Positions 26,501-38,500 of a stretch of DNA of 64,000 bases are shown one piece after another. How positions within the stretch are numbered: the first letter of the stretch is position 1; every line of letters begins with the position of its first letter. This DNA comes from Lachnospiraceae bacterium (GTDB lineage: Bacteria; Bacillota; Clostridia; Lachnospirales; Lachnospiraceae). The notes under the pieces were generated by a model. The model was not told the DNA's origin and searched no databases. It saw only the letters and a list, made by a program, of their open reading frames with translations. The stretch is taken from the NCBI GenBank assembly GCA_017449075.1, contig JAFSKG010000011.1, positions 1 through 64,000 on the forward strand, written 5' to 3'. The position numbers were made by a program, and so were the translations under genes.

Positions 26501-29500
26501 TATCTCCTACATGATCTTTAGGAATTGTAGTGTATCTAACACTTTCTCCATCTTCCCAACCTGTAAATACACCATCATCATACATGATTTCGCTCTTTGG
26601 TATAAGTTCAACGTCCGTTTGGTTGCTATATGACTCTTTGTAATACATACCATCAATTAAAGTCTTACCTTTTAACTTACCACCATTAAGTATATATGTT
26701 ACTGTATATGTAGATTTGATGAAATTTGCATGAAGTGTTAAGTCTTCTACTTCTTTCTCACTTGCTGGAAGTTTCTCATACTTAGTTCCTTGTCCGCCTT
26801 CACCTGTATACCAACCATCAAATACATGTCCTTCATATACTGCACCTGTCTCTACTTCATTTTCTACTAATCTACTATATGTCTTTGTATATGTCTCTCC
26901 TACCTTACCACTGAGTTGTCCTCCGTGCAATACATATGTTACATTGTAGTTGATGCTCTTCCAGTATGCATATACCGCATAATCTTTCTCGCCATTATTT
27001 TTTCTTACATCTTTTATTTTTTCGCCTTTGCCATCTCTTTCTGTGAACCAACCATCAAATATGTATCCTTCTTTCTTTACACCTGACAAAAGTGGCATCT
27101 CATCACTAGTATTTATATTTAGATATTCAACCTCGTAAACTTCTGTACCTTCTTCTAGAGCTTTTCCATCAACTGTGCCGCCTTCTAAGTAGTATTTTAC
27201 ATTGTATGTATTCTTTGCAAATGCTAAGTATACATCAAGTGTTTGACCTAGTTTTTCTTGCATCTTGTCTAGTGCTACTACATTGCTTACATTATGAGAT
27301 GAACTTGGGTTTTGAGCTTCTTCTTCAGTGTAGAATACACCAGCAAGTATCCACTTTGGTTGGTCATCATACTCACCATTGCCACTTAATGAAATATCTG
27401 CTGTAGGTACTACTGTCTCTACATACGTAGTGTCATCTATTTTCGCACCTCTACTTATCTCTCCACCGCCACCTACTATATGATATACTATCTCCACTTT
27501 TTTACTCTTATCGTCTTTCAAAACAAAGTTTGCATAATAGTGGAACTCAACATCTCTTAACTCTATAACATTTTTATACTTTTCTTCAAAGCTCTTACTA
27601 TAACCATCTGCAAAGTTATAGGTTTGTGTTGAAGGATCTGCTTCTTCTGTTGCAAAATAACCTTCTGCATATTCAACGCTTGACCATCCAACGAACTCAT
27701 ACCCAGGTTTTGTAACATTAGTATTTAATGCTACTTTTTCTCTTCGATTCTTCTTTATTGTAATTGTCTTTTTGTCGTTAGTAGATCCTTGATCATAAGT
27801 ATCCATGCCTTCTATTTCTTCATCTTTTCCAAGGTGATATATAATCTTGTGTGTCATAAGATCATCAAGTTTAAGATATACATCTGTTATGTTCTTTGGA
27901 TTTCCTTTTGATATTGTATCTATGAGTTTTTCATTTCCTGATTCATCTATATAATACCAATTTAAGAACTCAGTATTCTCTTTAACTATATCAGTAGGGA
28001 GTACGAATGCTTCTTTTAAACTTATATTCTTTAACTCTTTTGTAGTTGTATCATCAATATGCAATACTAAATCATATGCAATTGGTTTATACTTTGCTTT
28101 TACTCTGTATACTGCTCCACCTTTTGCATTGCTTATACTCTCTACTTTCTCTTTTGTATCTACATCATACCAATAGTCAAAGTCCCAGCCTTCTTTCACT
28201 ACTTCTGTGTAAAGGACGTAGCTCTTATCAATACTTAACTTCTCTTTAATATTTCCGCCGCTTGTTCCAACTATATTACCACCATCAGTGTCATAATTGA
28301 TTTCCCAAGTTGTAGGAGCAAACGTAGCGATGACTTCTCTCTTAGTTTTATCAGTATCTCCTGCTTCTATCTTCGAAACTTTTTCACCTCTACCTGTTGT
28401 CTCCCAACCAGTAAACTTATGATCCGCCTTTGTTACATCTGTATATAAGTAGTAATCATTCTGTATATTTGCGGTAGAGTCTACGAAGGTCTCATCGCCA
28501 TCTTTTGTCTTACCTGCGATTACTCCGCCATTTAATATATACTTTACATCATAAAGTGCTGATTCATAATTTGCATACGCATTTAAGTCAGATTTTACTG
28601 TTTCTGCTTTGAACTCTTTTACAAACTCTGGTTTTACTATCACAGCACTTGCTGCATCTAACAATCCAGAACTTACTTCTTCTACAGTCCATCCTGTGAA
28701 GATAGAATTCTCTTTTGTTACACCTGTTATGAGTTTATATGGAGAAAGACGAACTATAGTATCTTCTACAGTACTTCCAACAGCACCTTCTACGCTTCCG
28801 CCGTTTAAGTGATATGTTATCTTGAATGTAGATGGCATATAGTAAGCATATACATCAAATATTTCATTGCCATCATAATTTTCTGGTATCTCTGTTATTT
28901 GATCATCAGCACTTAATTGTTCTAAGCCCTGTGTTGTAGACCAACCTATAAAGTCATAACTCTTTTCTACTCCTGATACTGTTGCTACCTTTTCTACATT
29001 TGTGAATAACACATATTTGTCTTTTCTTCTTATCTCTTTTACTTCATAGTAATCTTCTGTTTCTTCTGATTTGTCTATTCCTGGTATGTGTCCACCATTT
29101 AAGTGGTAACGAACTTTATAGTAATTCTCTTCACTATCTTCCTCAACTTGCTCAATATCTGATTGTGATGCCTTCGATATCGCAGCTTCTCCTACTGCTT
29201 GTCTAACAATCTGGTTATAAATCTCTTGAGTTATGATAAGTTCTCTTGCTTCTGATACAAGTGCTTGCTCATCCCAATTTGCTCTTGCACTTATTATATC
29301 GCCATCTTTTATGCCTTCTCCATCACCATAGATATCTTCAAGGTATGAGATAGTTGATTTTGGCGCAAAATCTCCAAGTGCTTTATTACCGTTTGTCTTA
29401 TAAGCGATAGAATATGTAGATAATCTAAATCCAACCGCTTTATATATGTCATTATTTTCAAGTGATATGTCATATCCAGCTTTCATAGGTACACTTCTTA

Positions 29501-32500
29501 CTCTTGTAGTCTCTGATATAGTAGAGCCGTCTCCCTTAAATGCTTCTATCACTTGCTTTGTCTCATTTGTAGTTGGTGCACCTTCATCGTAAACTACATG
29601 ATATATCTTTCTACGTAACTCAAGCACGCCATCTGAATTTTCTTGTATGTCTAATATCTTCTCTTCTTTTCCAAAAGTCCTATTTACAAATATGTTGTTC
29701 TCTATTATCTTAGCATTATTTGTAAGTAATCCTTCTCCGTCTTTTGTATCAAATGATATTTCCATGATAGATTCTTTATCTAACTCTGTTCCGATACCTT
29801 GCTTTACGAATGGCTCTACAGAATTATCTTTTGCTCTTATTTGATACATATATCCAGCTTTTACATCTGAATAGCTTGCTACTGATTCATTGTCTTTTAT
29901 CTCTATCTTAGAATCTCTTACGTTTAAGCTTATGTTGTCTTTTGTAAATGCAACTGCAGCCGAATATCCAACTTCTCCTGCAGGACTCTTCTCTTCAGCA
30001 TATGTGCCTAATTCTTTATCACGATCGCTAATTAATCCTGAATCATCATCTGATTCATCAGTGTCATCTTCTACTTTCACTGGCTCAACTTTAACTAACT
30101 TCTTATACTCGTCAGAAAGAAGAAGTTTATTGTCTTTTACTATTAAGTCTCCGTAGATATTATTATTATCTCCACCTACAAATATAACTGCTGTGTTGCC
30201 ATTTCCTGTCTTTTCTATAGTATTATGGCTTGCATCAAATGTAGATCTTTCTGCGATTTCAAATGTATCATTTACTTCAAGTATTGCTCTGTTTGTCTTA
30301 TTATTTACTACATTTACTTTTCCACCTACATAGAACTTAGCATTATCTAAAGTCTTTATAAGTGAATCTTCTACTTTGATATTATTTATTGTAGTATCTA
30401 CAAGTTTTACCTTGCTGTTTCCTTTTGCTGTGATAAATTCACTAACCGTGCTAATGTTGCTTCCGCTTGCAACATCTATATTTACTTGCATGAGTTCTAC
30501 ATCTTTAGATGATGCAGATGAATTGTCAATATTTACAAATCTTCCTTTTGCTGTTACATTGATCTTTCCTCTTGCTGAAAGCACATGAATGCCGTTTGAA
30601 CCAAATGTTGGTCTGCTGATTTCACTTGCTGATGCCTTATCTACTATGTGAGCTTCGTGTAGTTGACAGTTAGATATGTAGACATTTCCATTTCCGTTTA
30701 TTTTATTTACTGAAAGTGTGTAGCCATTTAAGCAGACATAAAGATTCATATTGCTTGCAAGTTCTGTCTCATCTCCAAGGTCTATATCCTCTTCAAGATA
30801 TATCTTTATATCTTTTCTGTCCATCTCTGATTTTGCAAATTCATCTGTTATATATTTTAAGAACTCTTCTTTATCTGTGACAGGTAAATATGCAATCAAT
30901 GTATCGTGACCCTCAATGACATCAGTCATATGTCCTGACACTTCATCTGGTGCACCGCAAACTAAGTGTTTGTGACTATCTTCGTCAACTTCTTCACCTT
31001 TTCTATTCTTATACATTGCTTTTAAGTTAAATTCTGATACATTTGGTACTTCAGATGTTGATGCTACTGTGTTTCCACTCTCATCTGCCCATCTGTTAAA
31101 TGTCCATTTATTCTTAGTTGGCTCTTCATATTCTTCTATAGTATTGATTATTCTTCCTCTTGCAACTACATATGACTTCTCTCTTGAACCATCTGCAAAT
31201 GCACCAAATGAAGCATTAAATGTAAGTTGAGTAACCTGGGTGTCATATTCTATAGTCATATATGTGAGATTTGTATCTTCGTAAGTAGTAAGTGCTGAAA
31301 TCAAGTCACTTCCAAGTCTCCATCCCTTAAATGCATATCCAGACTTTGGTGTTCCTTCTTTAACACCTGAAGCCTTCATCGTAGTGTATACTACTTCACC
31401 TTTCTTTATCTCAAAATACTCTGCTCCATCGTATGTTCCCATAGAGTTAGTGTTCTTTACTTTTACAGTATATGTAGCATTATCTTCACCATCTTTTGTA
31501 TCACCAGTACCGATGACATTACTTCCTGTAGCATATATTGCATCAAGAGTTTGATTATCTGCAACTTTATAAGTTCCTAAGTTAAGTATCGCAGTTCCAT
31601 CTTCTTTCAACCATCTATTAAACTTCGCATCTGTCTTTATTGGCTCTTCATAGCCTTTAACAGCTTTTAATAATTGATATTGTGGAACTTGTAAAACCTT
31701 CTCTCTTGTATCATCACTAAAGAGACCTGTGTTCGCTCTTAATGTTACACTCTTTAACTCTTGTGAGTATAATGCATAAAGCACTGTTCCTTCATTACCT
31801 TTATAGATATTCTCAGCTAATACTGCATAGTCGTAGTTGTCCTTTTCCCATGACCAGCCTACAAAATAATTGCCAACTACTACTTCTGGGTCCTTGATGC
31901 CTGCGTTACTCATAGTAGCAAGTATTAATTCTCCAATTCTTATCTCAAACTTTGTCTTAGCTCCTAAAGTTCCTTTTGTATCATCAGAAGAAAGTCTTAT
32001 AGTGTAAGTTGCTTGATATTCGCCTTTCTTTGTATCACCTTTACCAATATCATTATTTTTTGTATCTTTATAAATAGCATAAAGTGTGAAATCAAATGGA
32101 TCGGTTGGCATATCTTTAGCATCAAAAATTGTTCCGTCTGCAAGTTCCCATCTGTCAAATGTATAACCATCTGATTTCTCTGGTATATCATAATCAGGGA
32201 AATCTTTTACTGCTATTCTCTTGCTATTTTTTATTGTCTTAATTCTTGTGTTGTCTTTAAAGAGACCTGTATTAGCATCAAGTGTGATAGTCCATTCGTT
32301 TACATTGAGATATTTTGCATAAACTAAAGTTTTATCAGTATCTTCATATTTTGTGTTTTTATCGAATAAATCTATATAATCTTCAGTATGTCCTGGTACA
32401 AATGACCATCCTTTATGCCACCATCCTTCTGCTTCGACTGTTGGATAATAAGCATCATAATCTATCATAGCTTGCATTATATAGTCATCTTTCTTAACTT

Positions 32501-35500
32501 CAAATACTGTATTACTTACTGATGATTTTGTAACATCATACTTACTTACTACTGTATAATTTGCTCTGCTACCACCATCTTTTGTATCACCTTTTCCTAC
32601 TGTATTATCTTTGTCATCTTTATAAATAGCAAAAAGCTCTACATCTTTTCCATCTAATTCTTTTCCAAATACATAAGTTGTTGGATATACCTTTCCTGTG
32701 CTATCTTCCCAGCGTATAAATGTATAACCCTCAGACTTAGTTGGCTCTTCATAATTTACTACATCTTCAAGTGCCATTCTATTATGAATCTCAAGAGATT
32801 TTGTTCTTTGGTAATTTCTGAAAAGTCCTGTGTTGGCATTTAATATTACATGTACAGAGAATACATCATAATATACTGGATAGATCTCTATCATATCCTT
32901 ATTTGTAAACTTTGTATCGTCTTTTAAAAGATTCTCTATATCATTATCTATTTCTGACCATCCTTCAAATGTGTATTTTACAGATGGTGTGATATTTATA
33001 GATTTTTCTTCTATCTTGTCTAAAATTACATCTTCAAGTTTTAACTCAAGTAATGCAACTTCATAATCTTTTCCACCGATATTTTTCTTCTCTGCATTAC
33101 TCATAGTTCCTTTAGCAATATCATTCTTAACCATCACTGTATATGTAGCATTGTCTCCACCATCGTGAGTGCCACTGCCATCATCTGGCTTTCCTATCTC
33201 TTCGCCTGTTGTATTATCTTTATATATAGCATCAAGTATTAAGTCTCTATCTACGACATTTAATTGGCTATATGTAGCTCTTGAACCATCTTCTTTTAAT
33301 TCTAACCAATAGTAGAATTCCGCATTTGATTTTATTGGTTCCTCGTATTTATCATAGTTTTTAAGTTGTCTCGTTTCGCTATTATTAGTCTCGAAGCTTA
33401 TCTTTCTACTTCTAGCTTTCTCAAACACACCAGTATTAGATCTAAGTATTACTTGGAACTTGCTTAAGTCTGTATACACTGCTTTTAAACTTATATAATC
33501 TGTATTATCAAATTTGTCTCCATCTTTAATCAAGTCATCTAAATCACCTGACCATGACCAGCCTTTAAATACAAATCCAGTTTTTGCCTCTGCAGTTATA
33601 CTCTCGCTTGCAAGTGTTGCAAGTATATCTTGATTAAATCCAATCTTAAATCTAACTACATCTTTTTCTTCACCATTTACCTTAATAACACCCTTAGTGT
33701 CATCATTATCAATAGTGATTATGTATTTTCCATCTACGATTGCTTGTCCAACTTTCTTATATCTTGCAAAAAGTGTTGTATTTGATTTGATAATTGATGT
33801 GGTTGCTACTTCTGCACCATTTACATCAACCCAGCGGATAAATTCATAATCTGTTTTTGTTGGCTCTTCATAACCTGTAAACTTACTTAATTCTAATTCT
33901 GTCTCACTCTCAAGTTTCTTTGACTTTGTTCCGTCTTCAAACTCTCCATCTCCAGCACTTAAAACTACTGTATATGCAACTTTTGAATATACGGCATATA
34001 TACTATCTTTATCTATATCTATAAACTTATCAGTAGATTTTATAAGGCTATCTTTTCCATCTTCAGTATATGACCATCCAAGGAATTTCCATCCTTCTTT
34101 TGCTACTGGGTCTTTAACTCCTGCTTCACTCATTGATGCAAGAACATTTGAACCAAATTTTAAATATAAATCATTTGGACCTTCATATGTTCCTTTTTCT
34201 TCTTCATTAAATATCTCAAGATAATATTCTGTGTTTTCATCTTCAAGTGGTGTTGCATCACTTTTTGTTGCATAGTCTGCTATAAGTGTTATGTCTCTTG
34301 TCATTATAGATGTAGATGCTACCTCTACACTTCCATCAAGCCATCTCTTAAATACCCAGTCTTCTTTAGTTGGCTCTTCATACTCTTTATAATTATTAAG
34401 CGCTTTTGACTCTGTGCTTATTATAGTAATTACTCTCTTACCACCACTAAACTCTCCTGTCTTTGCACTTAATACTATTGTTATGGCATTCTCACTATAT
34501 ATTGCTTTTAAACTTCTAAGGCTTGTGTCTGCATATACATAGCTATCATCTATTACATTTACTCCATCAAAAGACCAGCCAACAAATGTCCAGCTACTAC
34601 TATTTGTCGGATTTGGTATTCCTATTTCACTCATTGATGCAAGAACATTTGAACCAAGTTTTAATTTGAAACTTGCTGGTCCTGCATATGTTCCTTTTAC
34701 TGAATCATTATCAATAGCTATGTCATAAAGTGTTTCATTTACTTCTTCAGTAGTCTTCTCTTTATAGAATGCCTTTAACTCAAGGTCTCCTACTATCTTT
34801 GTATCACTTGTATATTTATTTCCTTCTGCATCTTCCCAATGAGTAAACTCATACTCATCAAGAACTGTAGATCCGTCATAACCCTCAATTCCCTCTGCAC
34901 CATACATAGCAACTATATGGTTAAGAGATGTAGGTTCTTCATAACCTGTATACTCACCAAGTGACTTACCTGCCTTTGTAACATTGAGTGTTTTCTTTCT
35001 CTTTTTATTTGTTTCAAATGCACCTATATCAGCATTAAGTACGATAGTAGCACCTGATATCTCATATACAGCATAAAGTTTATTTGCTTCTTCATTTTCT
35101 TCTGTATACTCGTGCATTGTAAGGTATGTTATTAAATCTTTAATCTCTACAATGTCGTCTACATTGTAATCTGCTTCTTCTTTATTATCATCTTTATTAA
35201 ATCCGACAAGTTTAAATCCTCTCATAGTAAGAGTGTTTGGCATAGTGACATTGCTATGATAAGAATATGACTTTGTCGCTATAGTGCCTGTTCCTACATA
35301 TGTCTTGCCATTTACTTCTTTTGTTCCTGCTAATATAGTAAGTAAATATTCTTTTTCTTTCCATACTCCATAAAAATCAAGTTTACCTTCTTTTATACCA
35401 TAAGTTGATACAAGACTTGTAGCTTTATTTTTATTGTTTTCACTTAACTCAAGTGTCACTGTGTCTGATTCATTTACAATGTTAAATCCTTTAAAGTTGA

Positions 35501-38500
35501 ATCCTTCTAAAGTAAAGTCTTGTGGCACACTGACTGTTGATTTATAAGGATATTTTTTCTCTACCTTATTTTTACTTTCTTTATGAATGTTGTCAGATGC
35601 CTTCTTTCTTCCACCATAGAATGTGATTGTAACTTCATTTTCTTTCCATACACCATAAAGAGTGTTGACATTAGTTTCTGACAAACCCGCAATATTTCCT
35701 GCTATACTCTTTGCATCTACATTTATTGTCTTTGCATCTCCACCATTTGTATAGCCATAACCTATGAGTGTAAAGTCTGTCAACGCAAAACCTGTAGGAA
35801 GGATTACAGTCTCAAAATACTTATATGTCTTTTTACCCACACTTCCTATGCCCTCATACTCTATGTTATCTGAGCCTTTTTTCTTTCCTGCTTTAAACTC
35901 TATCTCATATTTCTTTTCATCCCACACACCATAGAAAGACTTTGTCTCGCTTTCACTTAGATGAGACACATAATCTTTTACTTGAATTTCTGTTCCTGCT
36001 GGTATAGTGGCATCTGTTTTCTTATTATCTTTATTAAATCCTTTTAAGTTAAATCCAGTAAGTTCTAATTTATCTTTAGCAAATGTCAATTTCTGATAAT
36101 ATTTAAGTTCTATACCTTCATCCTTTGAGGTAGATTTCTTTTCTTTATTATCTGAAGCAACAACTGAACCACCATAAAGATTTATCTTATATGTTTTTTC
36201 GGCATATACTGGATAGATGTTTAGTGTTTCACCATCTTTTACACCCATATCTTTTACATTATATGTCGTGTTGCATTTCCATATAACAGATGTAGCATCT
36301 GATTTTGTGGCAAAACCTAAAAGATTAAATCCTGTTAAAGCCATATCGCTTGCTTTAGGCATAGTAACTGTGGTCTCGTAATTATAATTACCACTAGTTG
36401 CACCTGCAACTGCACGTGTGTAATCTACTCCATCAGAGCCTTTTACTTTTCCATCATTAAATTTAATACTATAGTCTTTAGATTTCCAACTTGCAAAAAC
36501 AGTTGTGATACCTTTTTTTATTTCATCTTTGCCAAGTTTTGTAATCTCTATAGTCCCTACTCCTAAACCAACCATAGCAGTAGCATACCAACCTTGAAAT
36601 GTATATCCAAATCTTTTAATATTGTCAGCTGTTGGCACAGCTGTTTCATTATCATCTGAATCATACTTTGTAGGTGGATTATAACCTTCTACCCACTCTC
36701 CACCTTTTTTATCAAAAGTAATATCTTTTTCTACTATCTCCTCAAACACTGGAGACATGAACTCTAATCTATATTTAAGACTTGAGTCTTCAATTTCATC
36801 TTCTTCTTGCGATTTTCTACTTGTAACTGTGATTCCAGACCATGGTCCAGATCCACCTTTCCACTGACTTTTACTTTTTACACCACCATTACCATCTCCA
36901 GCAGCCATCATCACGCCTTGATCCATCATTCCAAACCTATAGCCTTCTCTCCATGCACCATTATTACCATCACGATAGTTAGGGCCAAATGATACTGCAT
37001 CCCATGCATCTTTATACCATATCTTCATTCCATCTGATGCAACTGCAGGAGAATCATTATTTGTAAAAGTTTCAATTGCCTTATAAAGTGATTTTCCTCC
37101 CCATTGATTCCACCAAGGATCCATAACATGGTACATGTTTGTCCAACCAATTAATTTATATCTCTTGCCACCACTGGTATAAGAGATATTTTTTGGATTA
37201 TTTTTAATTGATGCTTCATACATTTGAAGAAGATATGCTTTTTGAACATCGGCACCATTCTTAGTATCTTTTCTATCATAGTGACCAAATAATCTATGAG
37301 TAAAATCACCATCTTTCCATCCATCGTTTTCCCATCTTATACGTCTTTCTTGGGAATTGTTAGTTATATACATACCTTGGAGCCTTATTTTAAAGTCTCC
37401 ATCTGGTGTTGGATTTGTTTTACCATTCAAGTCACACGTTACGGATATGTCTGGACTAGCACCGCCAACTCTATCCTCTGCATATGTTTGCTTATCCTTT
37501 CCATCCAAATGATATTCAAAATTTCCGTTTTGTATTTGTTGATCCCAGTTATTATCAAATGTTACACCATCAACAGGGGTAAATGATTTACCTACTTCAT
37601 TATAAACAAAACCAAGTATATTTGGTGTTATCCCACCTTTCGTCATAGCTTTAGTAGTGTCTAGCCAATCTTCAAGCGGATACTCTTTTGCCCTTCCTTT
37701 ATTTAAACGCCAGACACCCCATATATTAAATGCTAATATATCTTTACCTTCTGTCCAATAAAAATACCTAAAATCTGCTGGGATATTAGGATTTTTTTGA
37801 CCATCCAAATTATTAAGTTTATGTTCATCATTATTTCTATAAAGCATATAGTGGAAGTAACCTTTATTTACCCAAGACATCGGATCTATCCTGTATCCTA
37901 CATCTCCCCAGATAGTTACATTTGGTATTTCACGACCTACAGTATCTGACCAACCATAAAGTTTAGCATCACTATCAGATGCCACTATCTCTTCTTTCCC
38001 ACGAAGAAGTTTGCTATCTGTAGCCACAGTAAATAACTCACTATATGTAGCTATAGTTGCAGGCTTTGATTCTTCAGCATCACCAACTTCATCAGCATCT
38101 GATGAACTTGCTTCTTCTATTTCTTCATCATCTAACTCTGATTTAGTTGCATTATCTATCTCATCTTCTGTAGCGTCTGCTTCTTCTGTGGTATCGGCAT
38201 CATCAGAAGCTTCGCTATCAGTAGCTATGCTTTCTTCATCTGTCTCGTTTTCTTCTATCTTATCTTCAGTATTTCCTTTATCATTATTTTCTTTATCGTC
38301 GTTATCTTTATCATCTGTATCGGCATCAGAAACAGAAGAGTTCTCTTCACTCTCCTTCTTATCACTTTCTTTTTCTTCATCGGGATCTTGAGATTCTTCG
38401 CTTGGATCTATAGTAGTCTCATCTTCTTCCGATTCTTCATTAGATGCTTTGGTAGTTTCATCTTCTTCTGGTTCTTCTTCATAACCATCATTAGAAGATT